A stretch of DNA of 64,000 nucleotides, taken from the NCBI GenBank assembly GCA_036346255.1, contig CM070622.1:33754751-33818750 (forward strand), in the 5' to 3' direction. Both the position numbers and the translations under genes were made by a program. Source of the stretch: Ampelocalamus luodianensis. Its lineage: Eukaryota > Streptophyta > Magnoliopsida > Poales > Poaceae. The notes under the pieces are model-generated. The model was not told where the DNA came from and searched no databases. It saw only the letters and a program-made list of their open reading frames with translations. Shown here one piece after another: positions 22,489 to 33,059 of the stretch (the stretch's first letter is position 1; every line of letters starts with the position of its first letter).

Positions 22489-23229
22489 CTACTCAAGAAA
22501 GCCTCCACAACCGCGGCGACGCTCCTGACGGCTGTAGACTCGGAAGTGAGCCGACATCTTGGCAACCGATCCGATGCCACAATCGGTGCAGCGAACAGCG
22601 TTCCTGTGCAACCGCTCACCGGCTCCTCGCTCTGCATCATCCTCTGGATCCACTGGACCTTCCTCCGGATCTTCTTCAGGATCATCCTCGGGGCCTTCCT
22701 CTTCTTCAGGAACTTGGTCGTAGAGGATCTCTTGCAGAGTGGCGACCTTCTCTTCAGCTCTCTGCAAGGCTTCATAGACATGATCCAACTCCGTGATGGT
22801 TCTCTCCAAAGCTTCCTCCTGGCGGCCACAAGCGCATGCGAGGTGCACGATCAGAGCATTGCTCTCTCCTTCTGTGGACGGGTAGCGTGCTGGCAAGTCC
22901 ACAGCTGCAGCTCTGGGGTGGTAACGGAAGACGGTGTCTTGAAGCTCCCGTGCGTAGATGTTGCAGATACGTAGCATGGCCAAGCGCGACGACTCCTGGA
23001 TACCTTCCAGCCAAGTGATCTTCCTCACGAGACGCGTGCGAAGGTTGGCTCGCCTTGTCGCTCCTCCCGGCGTGATCGTCGGCGACAAATCACTCCACGG
23101 TTCGACCATTCATCCGTCCGATTGTTGCCGACGTCACGGACGATCAAAACCTCCAAGAACCTGGAGCAACTTCCAAAGTTCGGCGGCGTAACCTCCACAA
23201 CGCTCACCATAGGTCTGAAGGCGAGGCAT
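22489..23229 (-). pseudogene. Element A pre-gag ORF, broken copy of a conserved unknown protein
   Basis: Lies between the primer-binding site and gag. From ATG 23227-23229 it starts MPRLQTYGERCGGYAAELWK and then LLQVLGGFDRP, followed by a stop and frameshift. The remaining frame (22489-23109) gives ITWLEGIQESSRLAMLRICN, IYARELQDTVFRYHPRA, a predicted coiled coil (EEALERTITELDHVYEALQR) and an acidic tail (PEEEEGPEDDPEEDPEEGP). The same protein is intact in element C (37974-38591) and diverged in B (42344-42900). Function is unknown; I recognise no domain. The ATG follows TTGGTCAG, an acceptor-like sequence, at 23230-23237. Confidence 0.7.
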
Positions 23230-23430
23230 CTGACCAAAAGACAGAGAGAGGGTAAGAACAACTTAAAAACAGCGGAGAGAGGGGAAAATTCTTAGCAATA
23301 GATGAGTCTAGAGAGACATGAGAGGAGTTAAGCAATAGGTTACTCTTGCAAGTTAGTTTTCTTTTAGAAAATAGTTTGGACTCTCTAAAAACGGCCGATC
23401 TAACTAAGGTCAAGACCTCATATCGGTGAT

Positions 23431-23442
23431 GGCTCGATACCA
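23431..23442 (-). other. Primer-binding site of element A
   Basis: On the minus strand TGGTATCGAGCC, four bases from the LTR. The initiator-tRNA-Met type site is TGGTATCAGAGCC, as seen at 60908 in element E. The missing A is another CAG to CG change. Confidence 0.75.
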
Positions 23443-23446
23443 CCTC

Positions 23447-26400
23447 TGTCGGGACCCAGAATTACGATTCTGGAACCCTCTGTGTATACTGCACTAGTCT
23501 AGGATCACGCTAGTGCACACAGGGTTAACATAGGTAAATATCGATCCACACAAACGATAAATAAAGTAAACGATTAGTTTGAATAACAAATAACGGTTTT
23601 GACCTTATGGTCGAGTTTACACTTATTAAGCCACGCAGGGCTAACAAAGAAATAAAGCAGCAGCGGAACGGAAAACTCCAGCGTAGATCCCACCAATTCA
23701 CCACAGAAACCAATCGATCCGGACCTTAACGAACGATCGACCTTCAACGAACTCCTCCTCAAAAGCGGCGTGACTCCTCCTCTTACGTAGGTTTGGGCGC
23801 AAGTTTTACAACAAGCGTGAGTACACAACCGTACTGCAAATCATACCACGAATGCAATGTATAGATGCGAGCTTATTCCAAAGAAAAGGCTTCGTGGTTC
23901 TTTTGCATAAAAGCAACATTTGCAATTGAATACGAATAATAGATTGAAAGCATAATTCAAAACAAATAGACAATATTAATTTAATGCTTATTTTCACAAA
24001 GACACACACTAAATGATTATTTCACATAGCCATATGATTGAGATCACACACTCCCATTCCCACATTTTATGAAAACTACCCTTATGTGAAATCACCGAGC
24101 ATGTCCATAATCATGACGCGCTATTCGAATAGATTGTTTAACACTCTGCAGAGGTTGTACACTTTACCCACACGATATAACCAAAGTAGCTAGCACCAAT
24201 CATAACAAAACAGTTCGAAACTTCATCTCCAACATTGACATTCCCGGTGTGCTTACAAACCGTTATACATATCACATAGCCCATGCATAACACACACCGC
24301 TGGACGGGGACGACGAATCCTCCCGTGATGCAACCACCAAGTAGTCACACCTCCACCCTATCACAAAGCCTAACCTACCACCGAACATCAATGCCGAGAA
24401 TCCATAACCTACTAAGTTAGGCCCGTCCCATACGGGCATGTGGTCGTGCAGAAGGCTCGCCAATGGCGCACAAAGTTAAATCCTTAATTGACCAAGGCAA
24501 GACTTCCATGTTCTAACTAAGCCACACAGATTATCATACCCATCACATAGTCCACCATGTCACACGTTTCCACCACTTGCCTCACCCAAATCCTTTACCA
24601 CCTAGTTGGTTTTAGTGCAACACATGCCATCACGAAGTAATAACATACAACACACGCTTTACACAAAGTTCCATAGTCACTTAGTCATAATTGATATTTG
24701 CAACTTACATGAGATGATGACTCGTGGCATGGCTAAGCAATTGTACTCGTATCTAACCAACTCACGTTGGTGCTATAATATTACCAACTAATAACCAATC
24801 TAGGGTGACAAGGATATATGACATACAAGGCCAAGGTGTGATAACAATTTGGATAATAACTATGCCCAAAGCATTTAAATAAATAATTAAACTATAATGC
24901 AATAATTTAACACAAAGTAATTTGAAAACTGGGTTCAAGATGATCAAAGGTATGACTTGCCTTGGAAAAGGTCTATGTACTGATCTTGGTCTTGGGGTGC
25001 TCCTTCTTCCACAAAATTCCCCGACGAATCGACGTCTACTCGCAAACGAGACACAAACAAACAAAACAAATAAATAACAGAGGCAAAACAAACTCCAAAA
25101 ATTAAATAAAAATAATAATTAGGTAGATCTCGAATTTAGACAAATTTAGAAATTTGAATGAGCTCAATCGGAGTTAAGATGCAAAAGTTATGGCCTTTGG
25201 AAGATTGAAAATACATAAAATGCTGAAAATAAGTATTTCATGAATTTCCCGAATGATTTTCCTAAAGGAAAATCAGATTATTGCGTAAGCTGGCGTCAGC
25301 CCTCAGGATTTCGGAAAAAGATAAAATAAAAGAAAAACCTGACATGTGGGACCCACATGTCAGTGGCACGGCTCACGGTAGACTGGGTCTACCGAGCCTC
25401 GAAACGAACCGGTGGATCGCGGCGTGCGCGTCGCGACACGGCGCCACGCAGATGACACGCAGCAAACGGCCGAGGTGGACGCCGACACGGCCGCCACGCC
25501 GGGCGACGGCGATAACGGCTCGGGAACCAACGGCACGGCGAACGGCGGCGATTCACCGGCGGTGAGTGGTACCGGCATGTAGAGGGCGTTATTACGAACC
25601 TATCGTGCAACACCGGATGCTCGGGGTGGACGGTGGCGGTCGGCGAGCAAAGAGCGCGAGGGCTTGGGCTTGACGGCAATGGCGCTCGGTGACGCTCCGG
25701 CGAGACAAGGGCTACCAGAGGTAGAGGAGCTCCGTGCGATGTCAACGGCAGCATTTAAGAGGCGCGGCGCACCGACGGCGAGAGCGAGCTCGTCGGAGTT
25801 GCGGCGCGCAGATCGCTTCTCAGAAGTTTTGCGCGGCTAGGTTAGGGTTACGAGCGGCGGCCGCGCGGGGTTGAAGTGCGAGACGAGGCTACCTCCCTTT
25901 TATACCCGAGGCTCGGGAGAGTCCAGGGCACGAACGGCGAGAAAAGCGGGGCGGCGGCGGAGTCCCAGTCGTCCCCGACTCGGAGACGATGATGACGTGG
26001 CGGGGTGGGACCCACACGTCAGAGACACAGCTCGCGTGAGTCCGCGTGTGAAACGGCGCAGCTGCAAAACAGACTCGAGATCTGACCGTTGGATCTTGAT
26101 CGAACGGCCCAAAATCAAGGAACATTCGGACAACTCCGGTTGCCTTACGCGCATCCAGCCGTTCATCCTTGATCCAACGGTGGAGGATGAGCAGGCGCGC
26201 GGAGAGAGAGAGAGAGAGACACCGACAGACGGGTCCACAGCCGCTGGAAGGCGGCCACACGCACAAATTGGCCGAGCGGGCTGGCGAGCGCGGGAATAGG
26301 AGTTGGGCCGGAGAGATTCGGCCCAAAGAGATTTCCGAGATTTTAATTAGTTTTTCTAATTTGGAAAATACCAGAAATTTAAATAGGCAATGGAAAATAG

Positions 26401-26633
26401 CAAATGAACTCAGAAAAATTCTAGAAAAATCTAGAAAATATATCTGAGCACATAGAACCCAAATAAAATAGTTTTGGTTAGTGTTCATGTTGGGATTATT
26501 CACATTAAATGTTTTTGATTGTAAAGTCCAATATTAAGCTTTTGAAATTAAATTCAAATAAATCCAAATGGTGAATTTTCTCCCTACTAACTATTCAAAG
26601 GATTTTTAAGGCTCTGAAAATTGGGATGTTACA
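23447..26633 (-). repeat. Element A 5' LTR
   Basis: Starts TGTCGGGACCC at 23447 and ends GATGTTACA at 26633. It aligns along its length with 14501-17723. Differences in 23640-24650 are concentrated at CAG/CTG words. The TATA box is at 25894-25907 (minus). ORF-like readings inside are not genes. Confidence 0.95.
25894..25907 (-). promoter_or_regulatory. TATA box in element A 5' LTR
   Basis: GGGTATAAAAGGG on the minus strand. This is the LTR that would drive element transcription. Confidence 0.6.
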
Positions 26634-27345
26634 CGTGCGTTCCCTCGTACTATCGCAAGAAGAATGCTCCCACAAGGGGTTTCATGCCGACACCCTCTTA
26701 GTTGGGCAGCGCTTCCCTAGTAAGGAGGTCGTGCAACAAGCTATAGCACGGTATGTCTTGTCCATCAGTCGTGTGTACCAAATGCACTGGTCCAACCCAT
26801 AAAAGTACGCAGTGAAGTGCGTAGTGGAAGGCTGCCCTGGCAAGATCAGCGCTCACCGAGTGAAGATCTTCGGCTCGGTCTTCACAGTTAAGGCACCGAT
26901 CGACCACACGTGCAAGCTTAGTGAGCCCCTACGACAGCATCAGAATGTGGCTTCCGCATATGTGGCAAACCTCATCAAGCACCTAGTTGCGGTGGACGTG
27001 TCTGTCTCAACCAAGATGCTGATGTCGGAAGTCACCAATCAGGTTGGCTATCCAGTCAGCTACAGCAAGGTCCGACGAGCCAAGCAGAAGGTCATCAAGT
27101 CCATGTATGGGACATACGAAGAGGCGTATAACCTTGTGCCGAGATTACTTTACCAGATTTCTGAATCAAACCCCGGCACGTATATAAACAAGTTCGACTA
27201 TGAAGATGCTGAGAGAGGGCCCAACCGCTTCATATTAGACCGGGTGTTCCGGGCTTCCAGTTCTATCGTCTCGTGTTCACGATGGATGACACTTTTCTCA
27301 CGAGGAGGTACAAGGGCACCATCCTCATCACGGTGGCAGCTGACG
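26634..27345 (+). pseudogene. mudrA-like (MULE) transposase, middle part with first catalytic Asp
   Basis: Continuation of the gene begun at 13878. It reads VGQRFPSKEVVQQAIARYVL, a stop near 26800, then YAVKCVVEGCPGKISAHRV, the MuDR N-terminal DNA-binding domain with paired cysteines. It continues VSYSKVRRAKQKVIKSMYG and TYEEAYNLVPRLLYQISESN, and after a frameshift near 27250 FTMDDTFLTRRYKGTILITV. The second Asp of MDDTFL fits the first residue of the DDE triad (VDGTFL in the family). It is cut at 27345 by the LTR of element B. The enzyme would excise Mutator-like elements. It is dead by stops, frameshifts and four insertions. Confidence 0.9.
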
Positions 27346-29809
27346 TGTAACAGCCCAAATTTCAAATTTCAGTTGAAAACAAAATTTAAATCATTTTGGT
27401 GGTTTTTCTGAAATTTTTAATAGCTTTTACTTAATTAATTTAAAGCTAAACAAATTTATTTGCAAAATATATTACCAAATAATAGTTGAAAATATTTTAT
27501 TTAAATCCAAAATGACTTAGAGAATTTCTGTGAATTTTCTCATAATTTTTGGACTTAATCTAATATTTTCTAAAACCTAATTGAATTATCAGCATTTAAT
27601 TAATTAGAAAATCAAAAGAAAATCGCAAACAGTCATTGGGCCAAAACACTAGCCGGCCCAATTCCATTTCCGCGCGCTCACAACCCGCTCCACCGCACGC
27701 TCGTCGTCAACCGTTGGATTCAAATCCAACGGTCAACGTTCACCTCACGTTATTAACTTCAGTGAGCAATAGCCGTCAGATCTAAATCTAACAGCTCGTG
27801 TGCATGAGTGACTTTCCTATTCACCGCACTGCTTCAATCTATCGCGACCGTTGGATTAAAATCCAACGGCTGCGCATGACCCGTACTTACCGATTCGCGC
27901 TCGCCCTTGTCCACCGTTCGATCAAAATCTAACGCACCTGCGTCGTCTTCTTCCTTTCCTTATTCTCTGCACCGCCTTCCTTTCTCGCCCGCGTTGTCCG
28001 CCATGAACATGGCTCGGGAAGCTTCCATACACGGCGAAATCTGGTCCAATCCCCGTGATTTCGCGTGCATTTAAACCCAGGATCTCCTTCGCCCCTAACA
28101 CGGCCTCCACGCAAGCGCCACCGTAGCGCCATCACACGGCCACGTGTGCGCCACGTCGCCAGTTTTGCCTGTGTGGCGCCACGCACAGCCGCGTCAGCAC
28201 TACCCTCCCGAGCCAAAAGCCCGTGGGCCTGGTTCACATAGACCGTGTATATGACACGTGGGGCCCACATGTCAGGGAATTAATTTAATTCCTTTAAATT
28301 CTGAAAATTCCTCGCTGACGTCAGCGTTGCGCAATAAATAGATTTTTCTGTAGAAAAATAATTCGGGAAATTAATTTAAATTGCAGATTTAGGTTTAAAC
28401 TTCAAAAATTCATATCTTTTGCATCTGAACTTCAAATTGGGTGTTTCAAGTTGAACAATTTGTATAAAATTATAATCTAGCTAACTAAACCAAAATATTT
28501 TAATTTGGAGTTAATTTGAGTTATATTTTTGAAAATATTTGAATTTGAATTGAATTTGTCGTGTTTTCGCGTATATACCTCGACGACTCCAGAGAGTTTG
28601 ACCACCTCGAGGACCTAGATTTTCAGGACGTCAACGAAGGCAAGTTATACCATTGATCATGTTGATCCCATTAATTTAAATGTATTTTCAGTTTTTAAAT
28701 TACTTAATGCATGCATATGTTTATACAATTATTTCAATGCCCTCTTTTTGTATATAGTTATTCCAATCTTCATTGTATAGCCAATTTGAGTATTGAACAT
28801 GAATGCCTTGTCACCATTAGACCAAATGCTACTACCATTAGTCATATGCTTAGCCATGCTTAGATCACACTTACGAATTGGGGAAGGTTTAGCCAAATCT
28901 TTTACATACTTACTTTAAATTTGACACTGTGGTATTGTTTTACCACAAAAGGTTTATAAAGAGGATTTTACTCTAAAAAAAAAATGGGTTTGGACTTGGG
29001 CGAAATGGATGAATGGTGGGTGCAGGTTTATGCACGAGCTTAATCTGGTTAAGGTTAGGGCCCAGGGTTTTATTTGGAAGCCGTCCGAGTTAGTTAAGGA
29101 CCGGTCTTTGAGCGTATTTTGCTACGCCTTACCGTACTACCACATGTCTGGAATGGGACATATTTGGCTAAATAATTTGTGACGTCTTAGTGTTATTTGT
29201 GCTATGTTGTTTGTATGGGGGTCGGTTAGACATTAGTCCCACCTGGCGCAAGAGGGGGCTCCTGGAGGATGGTTAGTCCAATGGTAGCAAAACCTTAGCG
29301 AACATAAATACAATAAGACATTGCATTGTAAAGGCCTCATGATAATTGCTTAGTCACAAGCCTTCGGAAGCGTGCTTTGGCCGACATTAAAAACATATTA
29401 TCTCGTGTGGGTAAAGCTGTACAGACTCTGCAGAGTAGAAAACTATTCGAATGGCCGCGTCCGCAGTCATGGACATGCTAGCAAAGCCACTCTAAGTTAG
29501 ACTTTGTTTTTGGTTTATAAATGATTTCATCAGATGATTTTAGGATGGTTAATCCTGTGGTAAAAATTGGGCGGTTATCCAAGTGATAGGAGGGTATCCT
29601 TCACCATTCAATCAATGGAGGTTATCCTCAAAAAAAGCCGTCAATTTAAACACTGATTTTAGTTATAGTATACAAACTGGCCTTAGAAATTAATATGAGT
29701 ATTTAATCTTGAAAATGTCGTTTATGCAAAATGAACCCTACCAATATCCTTTGTTTACCTTATGCATGCATACCTTTCAATATTGGGTGTAACTTGCAAG
29801 CACGGAAGT
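27346..29809 (+). repeat. Element B 5' LTR, first part
   Basis: Starts TGTAACAGCCC. It is homologous to 47641-49023 plus 53410-55009. It has lost 536 bp present in the 3' LTR (48406-48941), including the TATA box, at a CCAC microhomology (28107-28110). It contains perfect small hairpins CCGTTGGATT/AATCCAACGG at 27711-27732 and 27848-27869. Confidence 0.9.
28577..28639 (+). other. Exon-like acidic patch with donor-like end in the 5' LTR of element B
   Basis: Reads DLDDSREF-type acidic residues, then DLDFQDVNE, ending GAAG|GCAAGT. The other LTR (53799-53861) reads DLDDSGEFDHPEDLDFQDIN with the same end. Codon phase at the donor equals that in elements A and C. There is no in-frame ATG; a stop lies just upstream. 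Confidence 0.4.
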
Positions 29810-31354
29810 TGTCGGGACCCAAAATTACGATTCTGGAACCCTTTGTGTATACTGCACTAGTCCAGGATCACGCTAGTGCGCACAGGATTAACATAGGTAA
29901 ATATCGATCCACACAAGCGACAAATAAAGTAAACGATTAGTTTGAATAACAAATAAGGGTTTTGACCTTATGGTCAAGTTTACACTTATTAAGCCACGCA
30001 GCGCTAACAGAGAAAAAAACAGCAGCGAAACGAAAATAACTCCAGCGTAGATCCCATCAATTCACCACAGTAACCGACTGGGATCCAGGCCTTAACGATC
30101 AGCAACCTTCGGCGAACTCCTCCTCGAAAGCAGGCGTAGACTCCTCCTCTTCTGTAGGTTTGGGTGCAAGTTTTACAACAAGCGTGAGTACACAACCGTA
30201 CTCGCAAATCATACCACAGAATGCAATTTATAGATGTAGGCTTATTCCAAAGAAAAAGCTTCTGTGGTTCTTTTGCATAAATGCAACATTTGCAATTGAA
30301 TACAAATAATAGATTGAAAGTATAATTCAAAACAAATAGTCAATATTAATTTAACAGTTGTTTTCACAAAGACACATAGCCTAATCAAATTCTTTCACAC
30401 AGCCATATGACTTAAATCACACAACTGTCCCTTCCCAATAGTTTTATGAAAATCTACCCCTCGTGTGAAATCCTCGAGCATATCCATGACCGCGGACGCG
30501 GCTATCCGAATAGATTGATTTAACACTCTGTAGAGGTTGTACACTTTACCCACAAGATACAACTAGTGTAGCAAGCACTAATCATAACAAAACGGTTCAG
30601 AAACTTCATCTCAACATTGACACTCCCGATGTGCTTACAAACCGTTATGCCAACCCAAACGAAGCGCTTTGGCATAATACACACCAATGGACAGGGACAC
30701 GGCGAGCCGCCCCGTGATGCGACTACCTTGTAGTACACACCTGCACCCATAGTCTAACCTACCACCTGAGTAATCAATGCCAAGAATCCATAACCTACTA
30801 AGTTAGGCCCGTCCCATACCAAGCACGTGGTCGTACAGTAAGGCTCAGTTCAATGGCGCACAAAGTTAAGTCCTTAATTGACCAAGGCAAGACTTCCATG
30901 TTCTAACTAGATCACAAAAATTATCATTCCCATCACAAAGTCCACCATATCACACAGTTTCCACCACTTGCCCCAATCCAAATCCTTTACCACCCAGTTG
31001 GTTTTAGTGCAACACATGCCATCACGAAGTAATAACACATAGCACACAGTTTTACACAAAGTTCCATAATCACTTAGTCACATTTGATAATTGCAACTTA
31101 CATGAGATGTGAGACTCGTAGCATGGCTAATCAATTGTACTCGCATCTAACTAACCCACGTTGGTGCTATAATATTACCAACTAGTAACCAATCTAGGGT
31201 GACAAGGAATTATGACATACAAGGCCAAGGTGTGATAACAATTTGGATAATAACTATGCCCAAAGCATTTAAATAAATAATTAAAGTAGAATGCAATACT
31301 TTAACACAGAGTAATTTGAAAACTGGGTTCAAGATGATCAAAGGTATGACTTAC

Positions 31355-31437
31355 CTTGGAAAAGGTCTATGTACTGGTCTTGATCTTGGGGTGCTCCTTC
31401 TTCAATGAAATTCCCCGACGAATCGATGTCTACTCGC
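31355..31437 (-). other. Exon-like acidic patch with canonical GT donor in element C
   Basis: The minus strand reads VDIDSSGNFIEEG, then APQDQDQYIDLFQ, ending CCAAG|GTAAGTCATACC. Differences from element A are mostly silent or conservative (Val to Ile), suggesting a conserved reading frame. The equivalent in the right LTR is deleted. Confidence 0.5.
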
Positions 31438-32308
31438 AAACGAAACAAATAAACAAAACAAATAAATAATAGAGGCAAAACAAGCTCCAAAAATTAAATA
31501 AAAATCTCATATAAATAGAGCTTGAATTTAGATAAATTTAGAAATTTGAATGGACTCAATCGGAGTTAGGATGCAAAAGTTATGAGCTCTAGAAGTTTCA
31601 AATCTAAAAGAAACTCTAATTTGGATTTTCTGGATTTTCCGAATTATTTCTCTAAAAAAAATCGGATTATTGCGCAATGCTGACGTCAGTAGGGAAATTG
31701 GGGAATTAAAAGAAATAACAGAAAATTCTGACATGTGGGACCCACATGTCAGAGACACGGCTCACGGTAGACTAGGTCTACCGAGCCTCAAGATCTGGAG
31801 TCCGGTAGGCTGAGCCACGCGACGCTGACGCGGCGCCATGCGAGATGACACGCAGGCGCGGCCGCTGAGGTGGCTGCCGACGTAGATGGCCACGTCAGCT
31901 CGACGACAGAGGGGCTCGGGGACCGACGACAACGGCGAACGGCGGCGATCCACCGGCGGTAGAGTGGTACCGACGTGTAGAGGGCGCTATTGCGAACCTC
32001 TGGGTACAACTCCGGGTGGTCAAGGTCAACGGAGACGGCCGGCGGCGAGGTTGAGCAATGGGCGGCCAGTTTTGTCGACCGAGCTCGGTGAGGTTCTGGC
32101 GACGGCGAAGGCTCCTGGAGGTAGCCCTGGTGACGCTGAACCTGACGGTGCAGATCACGAGGGTAGGGCGACGTCGACGACGGCACAAAACAGAGAAAAA
32201 GGCCGACGGTGAGAAACTCCTAAAACTCCGATTGCGGCGGCGCTAGGGCTCTCGGGGCAAGGTGGGTGGCGGCTCTGGGTTGCGGTCGAGAGGGCGAACC
32301 CGGGGGTG

Positions 32309-32317
32309 CCTTTTATA
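32309..32317 (-). promoter_or_regulatory. TATA box in element C left LTR
   Basis: CTATAAAAG on the minus strand, at the same position as in the LTRs of A. The right LTR, which would act as the 5' promoter, has lost this region in its 1.4-kb deletion, so C lacks its own functional promoter. Confidence 0.55.
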
Positions 32318-33059
32318 GGGCCGGGGCGGCACGGATAAGAAATCCCCAAATCGAGTCCGAGAAGATCACGAAACCCAATTTCAGAAATCCAGCGATACGG
32401 TAAGATTCGGGATAGGATTTTAACAGAAACGGGCGCAGAGAGGTTAGAGATAGGATTTGGCACGTTTTCTAGAAGGAGTTTAGATAGAAAACGGTGTTGT
32501 CGGATAGGCCTTGGAGCTCGGCAATGGCTGACGACTTGGGCGCTCGCGAGGAAGACGACGACGCGGGGAAGACGGCGACCTGTCACACGGAGCCCACACG
32601 TCGTGCACGCAGGCGGGGCGGCGCGCGGTGAGGCGGTAGTCGGCAAGTCGAGCGGAGTTTGGGCGAAGAAGCGGCCACGCGTATGGAAGAGGAGATGGGC
32701 TGCGAAGATTCGGCCCGAAGATTTAACTGAGATTTTAATAGCTTTTCTAATTTAGAAAATACCAGAAATTCAAATAAGCAATAGAAAATAGCAAATGAAC
32801 TCAGAAAAATTCTAGAAAAATCTAGAACATATCTGAGCACATAGAACCCAAATAAAATAGTTTTGGCTATTGCTCATGTTGGGATTATTCACATTAAATG
32901 TTTTTGATTGTAAAGTCCAATATTAAGCTTTTGAATTTAAATTCAAATAAATCCAAATGGTGAATTTTCTCCCTACTAACTATTAAAAGATTTTTAACTC
33001 AGAAAATTGGGATGTTACAAACCTCCCCCCTTAAAGGAATCTCGACCTCGAGATTCAGG

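Larger units (their letters stand above)
14501..26633 (-). mobile_element. Element A: full-length Ty3/gypsy chromovirus (Tekay-like)
   Basis: A complete LTR retrotransposon of 12,133 bp in minus orientation, flanked by the 5-bp TSD CGTGC (14496-14500 and 26634-26638). The LTRs are 3,223 bp (14501-17723) and 3,187 bp (23447-26633); each starts TGTCGGGACCC and ends GATGTTACA on the plus strand. From right to left the interior has a primer-binding site (23431-23442), a pre-gag ORF, gag with a CCHC knuckle, protease, RT, RNase H, integrase, a chromodomain-like tail and a polypurine tract (17724-17738). Lineage is inferred from gag and the C-terminal tail (PVKILDVAERLTRSKT). All ORFs are broken. 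Many breaks fall at CAG/CTG words and may be sequence errors. Confidence 0.9.
29810..33019 (-). repeat. Element C 3' LTR
   Basis: Starts TGTCGGGACCC and ends GATGTTACA on the plus strand; 3,210 bp. It carries the exon-like patch at 31355-31437, with a canonical AAG|GTAAGT donor at 31355/31354. A TATAAAAGG core promoter lies at 32309-32317 (minus). Confidence 0.95.

Noticed and set aside
22489..23229. Pre-gag ORF considered as a captured host gene or part of gag.
   Set aside because: It occurs at the same place in three elements and has its own start, and gag with its capsid core and knuckle follows complete. A host origin in the distant past is still possible.
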